This document shows positions 27,416 to 36,900 of a DNA stretch of 56,113 bases, in pieces. A model generated the notes under the pieces. That model worked only from the letters and a program-made list of their open reading frames with translations, did no database searches and was not told the origin of the DNA. Where the stretch lies: assembly GCA_028687935.1 (NCBI GenBank), contig JAQTZE010000010.1, forward strand, positions 24,254 through 80,366. Reading direction: 5' to 3'. Made by a program: the position numbers and the translations under genes. Source of the stretch: Sulfurimonas sp. (GTDB lineage: Bacteria > Campylobacterota > Campylobacteria > Campylobacterales > Sulfurimonadaceae). Positions within the stretch are counted from its first letter, which is position 1, and each line of letters starts with the position of its first letter.

Positions 27416-28683
27416 TCTCGCAAAAAGAGTATACAAAACGCAGAAACAAGTTTGCAAAAAAGCTTGATGATAATTCTGTAGCCATTTTATATAGCGCAAA
27501 ATATAAAACGCGATCCAATGATACAGAATATCCTTTTAGACAAGAGAGTAATTTTTATTATCTCTGCGGTTTTCGAGAAGATAATTCCGTGCTTGTTTTT
27601 GTCAAATCCAAAAGCTCTACAAAAACGATGCTCTTTGTGCAAAAAAAAGATGCAATGCTTGAGTTATGGAATGGAAAAAGAGTTGGAGAAATCGAAGCGA
27701 AAAGAATTTTTGATGTAGATGAAGTCTCTACAAGTGATATATTTATGCAAAAACTTCCAGAACTGCTTCAAGGTAAAAACACGCTCTATTTTGATTTTGC
27801 CTCTAAAGATGAGCGCATGAATGCTCTTTTGGATCAGGCAAAAACAATCCCTTCACATAAAGATATCATGCCACTTATCGGTTATATGCGTTTGATAAAA
27901 TCTCCTTCTGAAATCATGATGATACAAGAGGCTCTTGAGATCACAAAAAAAGCACATCATAAAGCGATGAAACTCCAGAAAATCGGTAAGAAAGAGTACG
28001 AACTTCAAGCAGAAATCGAATATATTTTTAAAAAAAATGGAGCCTACAGCGATGCCTATACATCCATCGTTGCTTGTGCAAACGCAGCCAATACACTTCA
28101 TTATGTGGAAAATTCTGCACCATTAGTAGATCGAGCGTTGATACTTATAGATGCTGGCTGTGAGTTAGAGTACTATGCGAGCGATATTACCCGTACAATT
28201 CCCGTAAATGGTACGTTTTCAAAGGCACAAAAAGAGCTTTATGAGATGGTTTTGGATGTAGAGTTACGTATAATTGAAATGATCAAACCAAAGGTAAAAC
28301 GCAGCCAATTGCAGGCAAAAGCGGTAGAGCTTTTATGCAAAGGTATGCTTGATCTTGGAATACTCAAAGGTTCTTTGAAAAAGAACATCAAAAAAGAGAC
28401 GTACAAAAAATATTATCCGCATGGAATAGGACACTGGATGGGACTTGATGTCCACGATCAATGCCCTTATAAATATGAAAATGGGCAAGAGATTCCACTT
28501 ATGAGCGGAATGGTTTTGACGATTGAGCCAGGAATTTATATTGATAAAGATGATAAAAAAGTTCCTAAAAAATATCGTGGTATCGGGATACGAATTGAAG
28601 ATGACATTTTGGTGACACAAAATGGCTATGAAAATCTCTCCCGAGAGATCAGTAAAAGTGTCAAAGAGATAGAGAGTTATTGA
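27412..28683 (+). CDS. pepP: Xaa-Pro aminopeptidase (aminopeptidase P)
   Basis: Removes N-terminal residues before proline. 423 residues from ATG 27412, which has GGAGGAG 8 bases upstream; the TTG at 27391 lies inside the preceding gene without a site. An N-terminal creatinase-like domain (YPFRQESNFYYLCGF) is followed by the pita-bread metallopeptidase with metal ligands Asp (LIDAGCELEYYASDITRTI), His (PHGIGHWMGLDVHD), Glu (LTIEPGIYI) and Glu (GIRIEDDIL). The stop codon overlaps the FNR-type box of the next transcription unit. Confidence 0.95.
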   Translation: MISQKEYTKRRNKFAKKLDDNSVAILYSAKYKTRSNDTEYPFRQESNFYYLCGFREDNSVLVFVKSKSSTKTMLFVQKKDAMLELWNGKRVGEIEAKRIFDVDEVSTSDIFMQKLPELLQGKNTLYFDFASKDERMNALLDQAKTIPSHKDIMPLIGYMRLIKSPSEIMMIQEALEITKKAHHKAMKLQKIGKKEYELQAEIEYIFKKNGAYSDAYTSIVACANAANTLHYVENSAPLVDRALILIDAGCELEYYASDITRTIPVNGTFSKAQKELYEMVLDVELRIIEMIKPKVKRSQLQAKAVELLCKGMLDLGILKGSLKKNIKKETYKKYYPHGIGHWMGLDVHDQCPYKYENGQEIPLMSGMVLTIEPGIYIDKDDKKVPKKYRGIGIRIEDDILVTQNGYENLSREISKSVKEIESY

Positions 28684-28693
28684 TCTGCGTCAA
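28680..28693 (+). promoter_or_regulatory. FNR-type box of the cytochrome/hemerythrin/ygbA operon
   Basis: TTGATCTGCGTCAA: half-sites TTGAT and GTCAA with a 4-base centre, midpoint 28686.5. A TAGAAT -10 lies at 28716-28721, predicting a start at 28728 and the box at -41.5, the class II activator position. The box overlaps the pepP TGA. Confidence 0.75.
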
Positions 28694-28746
28694 TAACTTT
28701 TACTCTTTATAGTGTTAGAATTATTAAAATATTGTAAGGTTTGAAA

Positions 28747-29169
28747 ATGAAGAAGAAAATTGTTTTAGCGCTTGCGTTTGGTCTGTTTGGGTGTACGAAT
28801 TTACTTGCTGTTGATGGTTATGAAGTCTATAAAGCGAAATGTTCGATGTGCCATCTGGAAAATATCTCTAAAGCAGATGTTGTGAAGAATATGGGCAAAC
28901 TCAAAGCGCCTCCAATGGTTGAAGTAGCAAATCAAGTCAAGGGCAATATTGTCATAGCTGATGGAGATGATGATGTCCATCGCCATGTAGTCAAACTTTT
29001 TATAAAAGACTATATAGCACATCCAGAACTTGAAAAAAGTATGTGCAATCCTATGGCTCTGGAGAGATTTGGTGTGATGCCTTCACAAGAAGGAAAACTC
29101 ACGGCTGAGGAGATAGATGCTGTCGCAGATTGGATCTACGATAGATATGAAGGTATAAAGTTTAAATAA
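28747..29169 (+). CDS. Small periplasmic cytochrome c
   Basis: 140 residues from ATG 28747 (TAAGG seven bases upstream; the TTG at 28741 is too close to it). A signal peptide ends near LLAVDG. One haem motif CSMCH (YKAKCSMCHLEN) is near the mature N-terminus, with a later Met (GVMPSQEGKLTAEEIDAVADWIYDRYE) as likely axial ligand, as in class I c-type cytochromes. First gene under the FNR-type box and followed by hemerythrin and YgbA genes, which points to nitrate/NO-related electron transfer. The partner is unknown. Confidence 0.88.
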   Translation: MKKKIVLALAFGLFGCTNLLAVDGYEVYKAKCSMCHLENISKADVVKNMGKLKAPPMVEVANQVKGNIVIADGDDDVHRHVVKLFIKDYIAHPELEKSMCNPMALERFGVMPSQEGKLTAEEIDAVADWIYDRYEGIKFK

Positions 29170-29181
29170 ACAAGGATACAA

Positions 29182-29622
29182 ATGTTACTCGATAAAAAAG
29201 ATATGCCAATAGTTGCGATGGAGTTTATGAACGATGTTCATGCACAAGATATAGAGATTATAAATGCCTTATATGAGACTATTTTACAATATGAAGCAAC
29301 TCCAAATGAAGAGAATAAAAAGGCACTTATAGAGCAATATTCAGCTTGGTTTGAACATACTCTTGAGCATTTTCATGGCGAAGAGGTGTTGATGGTGGAG
29401 AAAAAATTTCCTCCCTATCCGATGCACAAGGGCGAGCATGACAAAGCACTCGCACTTATGGATGATGTTTTGAGAAACTTTAACCAAACAGGAGATATCG
29501 TAGCACTCAAATACTATATCACGCAGAGTGTACCACAGTGGTTTGTGCAGCATATTCAGTCTATGGATACGGTTACTGCGATGTTTTTTAAATCTGGAAT
29601 GAGCCCTTGCTCGATGCGATAA
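29182..29622 (+). CDS. Bacteriohemerythrin
   Basis: 146 residues, single domain, cytoplasmic. Di-iron ligands follow the family order: His near residue 17 (NDVHAQDIEIIN), HxxxH/E (WFEHTLEHFHGEEVLMVE), HxxxH (PMHKGEHDKAL) and a final His-Asp segment (WFVQHIQSMD). Such proteins bind O2 or NO. An AAGGA ribosome site precedes the ATG. It lies between a cytochrome c and ygbA under one FNR-type promoter, so handling of NO or O2 during nitrate respiration is the likely job. Confidence 0.93.
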   Translation: MLLDKKDMPIVAMEFMNDVHAQDIEIINALYETILQYEATPNEENKKALIEQYSAWFEHTLEHFHGEEVLMVEKKFPPYPMHKGEHDKALALMDDVLRNFNQTGDIVALKYYITQSVPQWFVQHIQSMDTVTAMFFKSGMSPCSMR

Positions 29623-29637
29623 ACGCAGTGAAAAAGC

Positions 29638-29982
29638 ATGACCTTAGAAAAATTTGAAAAAGAGTTACAGAGCTTAAAAACTTTCTTTCCTCTTTACTGT
29701 GGAGATAAACACTATCCCACGACTGTGGCGCACTTTGATCTGATCTACCAAGAACAACAATACAGCTTTGATCTTCCTCTTTGCTCTGAGTGCGCAGAGC
29801 TTATAGCATACTCTTTTGAGCGACTCAAAGCCTGCCCGTATGATGAAAAGCCAAAATGTAGAACCTGTGTGAAGCCTTGTTATAATAAAACGCAGTGGAA
29901 GCAGGTTGCTGCTGTTATGCGCTATAGTGGAACAAAAACAAAGCTACTCGAAATCAAAGATTTCTTCAGCTTTAAGGCTTAG
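29638..29982 (+). CDS. ygbA: YgbA-family protein (nitric-oxide-responsive family)
   Basis: 114 residues. The cysteine pattern is that of the YgbA family: LCSECAELIAYSFERLKACP, then EKPKCRTCVKPCY and AAVMRYSG. Members are induced by NO through NsrR or FNR-type regulators in other bacteria; the biochemical role is unclear, and a metal or Fe-S site on the cysteines is plausible. Third gene of the cytochrome/hemerythrin group, 15 bases after hemerythrin. The stop overlaps the stop of the opposing gene (TTAG). Confidence 0.85.
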   Translation: MTLEKFEKELQSLKTFFPLYCGDKHYPTTVAHFDLIYQEQQYSFDLPLCSECAELIAYSFERLKACPYDEKPKCRTCVKPCYNKTQWKQVAAVMRYSGTKTKLLEIKDFFSFKA

Positions 29983-30407
29983 TTGTAGCTATAGGTCCAG
30001 CCTGTGAGATTGTCCACTTTTGCCTCATTAAAATTATCCGAATCTGCCAAGAAATCCATAACAAACATAGGAATATGGGGGATAGTCATCTGATCTTCTG
30101 GTTTGACTAAAAGCATAGGCATCGCAGTCTCTTGTGTGCTCATCCCAAAACCTACAGGCATAAGCTGGCTTAAAATTTCAGCCGGATTACCAATCTTGTT
30201 CTCATATAAAAACTTACCCAAAACAGCCTCTTGAACTTCATGTGGAAGTCGCTCAGAAGTATTTAAAAAGAGTGTAAAATGTATAGGTGTCTCTTTGAAC
30301 TTTTCAGGTGCAGGTGCCACCATGATAATGTATTCTACATTTTCGAGATGCTGAGCAATCTCTATGTTGTCAAAATATCTTTGTGTCTTTATCGCATTTG
30401 CTTGCAT
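29979..30407 (-). CDS. Conserved hypothetical protein
   Basis: 142 residues from ATG 30407, with AAGGA six bases upstream; the longer frame (to 30446) lacks a site. No TM or signal peptide; alternating short strands and helices (QHLENVEYIIMVAPAPEKF, HFTLFLNTSERLPHEVQEAV). No cysteine after the start. I do not recognise the family. It is divergent from the c553 gene and convergent with ygbA, so it may belong to the same respiratory group by location only. Confidence 0.75.
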   Translation of the reverse strand: MQANAIKTQRYFDNIEIAQHLENVEYIIMVAPAPEKFKETPIHFTLFLNTSERLPHEVQEAVLGKFLYENKIGNPAEILSQLMPVGFGMSTQETAMPMLLVKPEDQMTIPHIPMFVMDFLADSDNFNEAKVDNLTGWTYSYN

Positions 30408-30469
30408 ACTCATCCTTTGTAAAATGAAAGTATACAATAGTAACACTTTCTTTCAAAAGAGAGTTGTAT

Positions 30470-30483
30470 ATGATATAAGTCAA
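30470..30483 (+). promoter_or_regulatory. FNR-type box (one mismatch) before the c553 gene
   Basis: ATGATATAAGTCAA: differs from TTGAT-N4-GTCAA only at the first base. The midpoint is 30476.5 and TAAACT at 30506-30511 could be the -10, which again puts the box at -41.5. Confidence 0.5.
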
Positions 30484-30504
30484 ACTATTTTAATAAAAAA
30501 TAGT
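30484..30504. promoter_or_regulatory. Perfect 8-bp inverted repeat in the c553 promoter
   Basis: ACTATTTT (30484-30491) and AAAATAGT (30497-30504) with a 5-base centre. It lies between the FNR-type box and the possible -10, a position where a repressor would block transcription. It could be chance in AT-rich DNA. Confidence 0.35.
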
Positions 30505-30539
30505 CTAAACTGCTCTCATTCAAACAATGGAGAATAAAG

Positions 30540-30836
30540 ATGAAAAAAATTTTACTAACTGGACTAGTTGTTCTTGGCTTATTTACATCTGCGTATGCAG
30601 AAGATGGTGCTGCACTTTATAAAAAATGTGCTAGTTGTCATGGACAAACTGGTGAAAAAGCTGCTCTTGGAGCAAGCAAAATTATCAAAGATATGTCCCA
30701 TGCTGATTTCGTTACAGCACTTAATGGTTACAAAGATGGTTCATACGGCGGTGCTAAAAAAGGTATCATGAAAGGTCAGGTGACTTCTTTAGATGCTGCA
30801 CAGATCGAAGCTTTAGCAACACATATCGTAAAATAA
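30540..30836 (+). CDS. Cytochrome c553-type protein
   Basis: 98 residues with a cleavable signal peptide (ends SAYA) and one haem motif CASCH (YKKCASCHGQTGEKAALG). The axial Met is in KKGIMKGQVTSL. Small soluble periplasmic electron carrier, common in Campylobacterota, probably passing electrons from the bc1 complex to terminal reductases or oxidases. ATG preceded by GGAGAATAAAG. Monocistronic, followed by a hairpin. Confidence 0.95.
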   Translation: MKKILLTGLVVLGLFTSAYAEDGAALYKKCASCHGQTGEKAALGASKIIKDMSHADFVTALNGYKDGSYGGAKKGIMKGQVTSLDAAQIEALATHIVK

Positions 30837-30846
30837 TCCTTCTACT

Positions 30847-30869
30847 ACTCTGCCAGATCTTGGCAGAGT
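30847..30869 (+). terminator. Hairpin after the c553 gene
   Basis: Perfect 9-bp stem ACTCTGCCA / TGGCAGAGT with a 5-base loop, 10 bases after the stop. The tail (TCTCACCC) has only a weak T tract, so termination may be inefficient. Confidence 0.6.
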
Positions 30870-30937
30870 TCTCACCCATATAACCTTCTTATTATTTTTG
30901 TTTTTTACATAATTTTTGTCTCAATTCACTCTTTTAT

Positions 30938-30964
30938 TGCTATAATACTAAACGTTCGTTAAGT
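30938..30964 (+). promoter_or_regulatory. Extended -10 promoter and TetR-type operator of the efflux operon
   Basis: TGCTATAAT is an extended -10 (30938-30946). It is followed at once by an 18-bp palindrome with one mismatch pair, ACTAAACGTTCGTTAAGT (30947-30964), covering the predicted start point. The ribosome site AAGGAG is next. This is where the TetR protein encoded just downstream would repress its own operon. Confidence 0.7.
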
Positions 30965-30976
30965 AAGGAGAACATC

Positions 30977-31591
30977 TTGACAAAAAAAGAGCTGATTATT
31001 CAAACTGCACAAAAACTATTTGCACAAAATGGATACGATGCAACATCTATTGATGATATCGCCAAACCGTGCGAGGTCACCAAAGCGGCCATTTATTACC
31101 ACTTTAAAGATAAACATGAGTTATATGAAGAGATATTACAAACAAATATCAAGCTCTTGGCAGACAGAGTAGAAGCGAAAGTAGCCTTGGCAGATGGGCC
31201 TGAAAAAAAACTTTATGCGTATGTAATGACGTTTGCGCAAGAGCTCGATACAAATAGAAATATTGCTTCAATGCTTATGCGAGAGATGTCAAACGGTGGC
31301 AAAAATATGCCTCTCTTGGCTTTGAGCCAAATGCTCAGAACATTCAAACTGCTCACTTCTATCATTGAAGTGGGCGTAAAAGAGAAGATCTTTCAATGTA
31401 TGGAGCCGATGCTTATCCAGATGATGATTGTGGGTTCTTTTACATTCGTCATACAAACGCAAGGAATGCGTCATAAAATCAAAGAAGAACTTGATACAGA
31501 GGCAAAAACTGAGGCGAATTATCCTATACAAAAGGCTGCAGAAAAAATTGCCAATATGATTTTGCACTCTCTAACACATGGAGAAAATTGA
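30977..31591 (+). CDS. TetR/AcrR-family repressor of the RND efflux operon
   Basis: 204 residues. N-terminal HTH (LIIQTAQKLFAQNGYDATSI, DDIAKPCEVTKAAIYYHFKD) and a helical ligand-binding domain. The start is TTG 30977 with AAGGAG six bases upstream. First gene of an operon with an outer-membrane channel, membrane fusion protein and RND pump, preceded by a palindromic operator; the layout of a self-controlled efflux operon. The ligand is unknown. Confidence 0.92.
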   Translation: MTKKELIIQTAQKLFAQNGYDATSIDDIAKPCEVTKAAIYYHFKDKHELYEEILQTNIKLLADRVEAKVALADGPEKKLYAYVMTFAQELDTNRNIASMLMREMSNGGKNMPLLALSQMLRTFKLLTSIIEVGVKEKIFQCMEPMLIQMMIVGSFTFVIQTQGMRHKIKEELDTEAKTEANYPIQKAAEKIANMILHSLTHGEN

Positions 31592-32880
31592 TGAAAAGAA
31601 TATATTTACTGATTTTGAGCGGATTTTATTCTTCCTTAGCTGCGCTGACTTTGGATGAAAGTGTGTCTCTCGCTATGCAAAACGCAACACAGTTACAAGA
31701 AATCTCCTATAATAAAGATATCATCGAGTTAAATCAAAAAAGTAAAAGTGCGAAAAACTTTGGTGAGTTTGAAGCTGTGGGGAGTGTTGATAACTATAAT
31801 CTTCCACGAACACTCGCACCGCTGACACCTGCGAGTATCTCCCCGACTATCGCAACGACCGAGAATCTTTTTTCTGCAGGAGTGAAATACTCTGTGCAAC
31901 TATTTACTGGATTTGCGCAGACAAAGAGTATAGAGTTGGAAAACATCCAAAGAGATTCCGCGATGATATTTGAGCGACTGACAAAAGAACAGCTTGTTTA
32001 TAATGTGAAAAGTATCTATCTCTCCATCGTCTCTTTGGAAAAACAACTCGACGCACTTCGCGACTATATTAGAGCGCAAAAACATTTTTTAGCAACTGTA
32101 AATGAAGAGGTGTCACTTGGGAGAAAAGCCCATATTGATGCACTCAAAGTAGAGAGTGAGCTCCAAGAGAGTCTCACCAAAGAACAAGCACTGCTGACAA
32201 ACGCAACGATACTCAAAGAGTCACTTAAATTTATGATAGATACTGAGGTAGAGAGCCTTGAGGATGTCACCATATCCGTACAAGAAGAGACTTTTGACAT
32301 TGAACATCTTGATGCACTGCAAAGATCTCGGGCTTTGGAGTTGTCACTGAGTCTCATCGATAAGAAAATCGGTATCAAAAACTCTTACAAATATCCGCAA
32401 ATCTCTTTTGATGCCTATTATGGACAAAACTTTGGTTTTAATGATGATAAAAACCCAAATGAGGGAGATTTTAACAATCAAGAACTTTGGCAATTTGGGC
32501 TGAAGATCAAATATTCTCTCTATGATTTTGGGGCAAATTCTTATGAAACGCAGGCGCTAGAACTCCAAAAACTTCAAATAGAGGCAAAAAATGAGGGTGT
32601 CAAACGAGAGATTCTTCGAGATATCAAAACAGCACTTGCACAGCTGAATAAATCCATAGCAGATATCAAGAGTACCAATGCCAAATATGAACTCCTCCAA
32701 GAGAGTGCCAAAATAGAGATGGCACGTTATGAAGGCGGTTTGGCAAGCATGAATGATCTTTTGTTTGTCAATGCGCAAAAAGAGTTGGCAAAATCTTCTC
32801 TTATCGATGCGAAATACAGCTACCAAAAAGCTGTCTACTATATAGAATATATACTTGAAAAAGGTGTGAGCGATGTCTAA
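31591..32880 (+). CDS. TolC-like outer membrane efflux protein
   Basis: 429 residues from ATG 31591, whose first base is the last base of the tetR TGA. Signal peptide (about 1-19), then two outer-membrane efflux repeats: LTLDESVSLAMQNATQLQEI near the N-terminus and QFGLKIKYSLYDFGANSYET in the second half, with long helices between. It forms the exit duct for the following pump genes; overlaps the next gene by 8 bases. Confidence 0.92.
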   Translation: MKRIYLLILSGFYSSLAALTLDESVSLAMQNATQLQEISYNKDIIELNQKSKSAKNFGEFEAVGSVDNYNLPRTLAPLTPASISPTIATTENLFSAGVKYSVQLFTGFAQTKSIELENIQRDSAMIFERLTKEQLVYNVKSIYLSIVSLEKQLDALRDYIRAQKHFLATVNEEVSLGRKAHIDALKVESELQESLTKEQALLTNATILKESLKFMIDTEVESLEDVTISVQEETFDIEHLDALQRSRALELSLSLIDKKIGIKNSYKYPQISFDAYYGQNFGFNDDKNPNEGDFNNQELWQFGLKIKYSLYDFGANSYETQALELQKLQIEAKNEGVKREILRDIKTALAQLNKSIADIKSTNAKYELLQESAKIEMARYEGGLASMNDLLFVNAQKELAKSSLIDAKYSYQKAVYYIEYILEKGVSDV

Positions 32881-33958
32881 AATATTCAATAAAAAAGTAT
32901 TAGCACTTGTGCTATCTCTGGTCCTAGTCGTTGTTGCTGCAAGATTTTTATTAGCACAAAAAGCAAAAGTTGCACAAGCACTTCCAGCAGAGCAAACGGA
33001 GATATCACTCAGACTTGAGCAGAGCAGCCAAGGCGCACTCTCGCAAACGCAAAGCTATCTTGCAACAGTCGAGGCAGATAAAAGCATCACTCTCTCTTCA
33101 AAACTCAGCGGCTATGTTGAAGAAGTATTGGTCAAAGAAGCCGCTCATGTCCAAAAAGGAGCACTGCTTGTGCGCATTGATGCTGTGCAAAGCAGAGCAG
33201 ATATTGATGCTGCTAAAAGTGCTATGAGCGCCTTGGAAAACGAACTTGCGTATAAGCGTTCTGTTTGGGAGAGAAACAAAAAACTCTACGAGATCAAAGG
33301 GCTCTCCAAAGAACAACTCGATCAAAGCGCTGTCGCTTTGTCTGCTTCAAAATCTTTAGTAGAAGCAAAAAGATTACAGATAACATCCCTACAACATCAG
33401 CTGGACTATCTCAATATTCGTGCTCCTTTTGAAGCAACTATCGCAAAACTCTATGTCCATGAGGGTGATTTAGCCGCTCCTGCAAAAGCGCTTGTGCAAC
33501 TTAGTAGTATGGAGAAAAAACTGAGCTTCTCGTTTACGGGTTCGCATATTGCTGTGGGAATGCATGTTTGGATGGACAAAGAGGATATCGGCGCAATAGA
33601 TGCTATTTATGATGATGCGAAAAATGGTTTGAAAGTCGCACAAATAGCCCTAAGCCAAGAGATTCCTTACAAAAATGGGGAAGATATTAGCATAGAGATT
33701 GTGCTGCAAAGTGTTGCTGGCTGTACGCTCGATGCACGGGCGATTTTATATGATGATTTTGGCACAAAAGTAGTGGCGTATAAAGAGAATAGTTTTCATT
33801 TTGTGGATGTAAAAGTTCTGCTGCAAGGGAATGAGCGTGTGATTGTCTCTCCTTGTGTCCAAGAAAAAGTAGCGCTCGCTTCTCAGTCAAAACTTGCACT
33901 GTTGCCACAGTATGAAAAAATACATATCATAGAGGCTTCCGATGAACCGCTCAAGTAG
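32873..33958 (+). CDS. RND efflux membrane fusion protein
   Basis: 361 residues. One N-terminal TM (about 9-27) with no lipobox. Lipoyl-like halves (ITLSSKLSGYVEEVLVKEAA, HVQKGALLVRIDA and later LNIRAPFEATIAKLYVHEGD) flank an alpha-helical hairpin; beta-barrel and membrane-proximal domains follow. It links the pump to the TolC-like duct. Overlaps the pump gene by 17 bases. Confidence 0.92.
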   Translation: MSKIFNKKVLALVLSLVLVVVAARFLLAQKAKVAQALPAEQTEISLRLEQSSQGALSQTQSYLATVEADKSITLSSKLSGYVEEVLVKEAAHVQKGALLVRIDAVQSRADIDAAKSAMSALENELAYKRSVWERNKKLYEIKGLSKEQLDQSAVALSASKSLVEAKRLQITSLQHQLDYLNIRAPFEATIAKLYVHEGDLAAPAKALVQLSSMEKKLSFSFTGSHIAVGMHVWMDKEDIGAIDAIYDDAKNGLKVAQIALSQEIPYKNGEDISIEIVLQSVAGCTLDARAILYDDFGTKVVAYKENSFHFVDVKVLLQGNERVIVSPCVQEKVALASQSKLALLPQYEKIHIIEASDEPLK

Positions 33959-36900
33959 TTTTGTAGAGAAGTTACTCAGACGTCCTTCGCTCATCTTTGC
34001 GTTTTTGACACTTTTTATCTTTTTTGGAATCGTTGGATATACGAAGATAAATCATAAGCTATTCCCTGATTCTAACTATCCGCAGATAGCTGTTGTGGTG
34101 GTGCAAAATGGGGCTTCTGCCAAATCTATGGCATCAAATATCGCCGTAAATATTGAGACTGAACTCTATACTTTGAATGAAGTACGCCGCGTTTACTCCA
34201 CGACGATAGATGAGGTGAGTGTCATAAACGCAGAGTTTGAATACAGTAAAAACATCGACTCGGCGGCGAATGATGTGACAAACGCACTGGATAAGATAAA
34301 AAGTCAACTCCCTTCTTCCATAAAATCTCCGCAAATCATCAAAATAACCGCCGCAACAGCGCCTGTGATGACTCTCGCACTCTCTTCCAAAGAGAGTTCT
34401 ATATCTTTGGAAAACATCAGAGAATTAGCCCAGACAAAACTGCAAAGACAACTTATCAAAGTTGATGGAGTGAGTAATGTAGAGATTTTTGGTGGCTATA
34501 AAAAAGAGATACAGATTATCGTTGATAAGCAAAAACTTGAAGCGTTTCATCTTTCACTTCCTGAAGTCATTGCCGCTATCTCTGCGAATAATCAGGATTT
34601 TGCCGCAGGCGTGATAGAAAATGAGACTTCCCGCTATCTGCTCAAAGCCTCTTTGAAAAAAGATACTTTGCAAAATCTTGAATCTTTGCAAATCACAGAT
34701 GCCCTCCAGCTCAAAGATTTCGCACAGGTTACACTCTCACACTATGACAATAGTGCTGAGTATTTCGGCAATCTGAAGCCTTCTATTGCACTCAGTATCC
34801 AAAGAGGTGAAAAAAGTGATATCCTCAAAACTATAGCAAATGTTGAAAAAGAGATAGAGATATTTCAAAACACCTATAAAAATATCAACTTTGAGGTGAG
34901 TGATACGCAAAAAGATACGATTGTCCAAAGTACAGAAAATATGTTTGAAGCACTGCGCGATGCCATCATCATGTCTACAATCGTCGTCTTTTTCTTTTTG
35001 GCGAGTTTTAGACAAGTGTTGGTTGTGCTTGTGACTATTCCTATCGTCTATGCGGCGACTATTGCGCTGATGTGGATTGTTGGGATTGAGTTCAATGTTG
35101 TCACGCTCACGGCGATCATCCTCGCTCTTGGACTTCTTTTGGATGATACGGTGGTCGTGATGGAAAACATCGAGCGTCACTATAAAGAGCAGGGTGATGA
35201 TATAGAAAACGCAGTCATGCACGGTACAAACGAGATCATGTTCGCGGATCTCTCAGGAACGCTTACAACGATGATTGCTTTAGCTCCTATGCTTTTTATC
35301 GGCGGCTATCCGCAGACTGTATTTCAGCCTCTAGTTAGCACACTTTTACTTGCACTTTTGGCTTCGTATATCATCTCTATTACGGCCGTACCTCTTTTAT
35401 CTATGAAGATACTCGCCATAAAAAACAGATATATTTTAGCGACTGAGGATTATTTTCATACGATTTTTGGCGCGATGACAGATGCGATGCAAAATTTCTT
35501 CTCCTCTGCTGTGCGTTTGGCTTTGGAGAGCAAAAAAGTGGCTGCCTTGTATCTTGTCGTTTTGATCCTTTTATTTATCACAAGTGTCAAAGGTGTGATG
35601 CCGACAGTGGGACAAGAACTTATGCCTCCAATGGACACAGGCGGGGTGAAAATAGCTATCAAAGTAGATGCAAACCTTGCGATTGACAAAAGTAGAGAGA
35701 TTGTAGCGCAGGTCGATGCACTGCTCAAAAAACACGGCACAATTCTGAGAGTTTCAAGTTCTATAGGAAGTGAAGCGGGAGTGCTTAGTATCGGAAGCGG
35801 CGGAGGAGTGGACAATATCCTCATAAACGCAAGCTACGTGGATAGATACCAAAGAGAGGAGAGTATCTGGGAAATCGAGAGAAAACTCCGCGCCGATATT
35901 GCAAAAATAGAGAATATCAAAGAGTTTGAGGTAGTGGATTATGGTGCAACAGCGCTTGGAAGTATTCGAGCAAATCTTGATGTTACACTCTATGCTGAAA
36001 ATCTTGATGCGCTAATAAAAGCAGGGGAGAGCGTGGCTGCTGCGATGTATAAAACGCAGGGTATTCTCAGTGTCTCTCAAACATGGCAGGCAGATAAGAG
36101 TGTCTATGATTTACAAATTGATGAAAAGATGGCGAGAAGTTACGGTTTGAGTGATGCAGATATTCTCTCTCAAGTACAAACACTTTTGCGTGGGGCAGTT
36201 GTCTCTTCTTATGCAAGAGAAAACAGTGTCGATTATGGCATAAGAGTTTGGGTAAACGCAGCGCAGAGAAACTCTCTTGAGGAGATTTACGCAAGTAAAA
36301 TAGTGAGTAAAAAAAGTTTTGTGGAGCTTCGCAAGATTGCGAAGATACAAAAAGTGATGGAACCTACACTCATCACACGAGAAGGCTTGGAGTATACACT
36401 CAATGTCTACGGCTACAGAGAAAAAGCGGCTATTTCACACATCATGAGCTCATTTGAAGAACAAGCTAAAAACATAGTACTTCCAGCAGGTGTAGTGATG
36501 GAGCAGACGGGAGATATCAAACAGTTTACAGAATCTGCAAAAAGGATGATTGGGGCTATTGCGTTTGCGATTATCTTGATATTTATCACCCTCATTGCAC
36601 TCTTTAACTCGATAAAAATATCCTTGATGATACTTGTCTCCATTCCTTTGACAATCATCGGAGCCTCTTGGATTATGCTTATTTTGGAGTATCATACGTC
36701 TATGCCTGCGATGATGGGATTTATCCTCTTAAGTGGAGTTATCGTCAACAATGCCATCTTGCTCATCCACTTCGCACTTGAGAAGATACAAGATGGTCTA
36801 AGTGCGCGTGCAGCAATGCTCGAGTCCATCAAGATACGTACACGACCGGTTCTTATGACTGCGTTTGCTGTGACTGCGGGGATGATTCCTGTGGCATCTG

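Noticed and set aside
30508..30976. Promoter with -35 TTGTCT (30916-30921) for the tetR operon
   Set aside because: The 19-bp spacer is long and the extended -10 TGCTATAAT explains the promoter without it.
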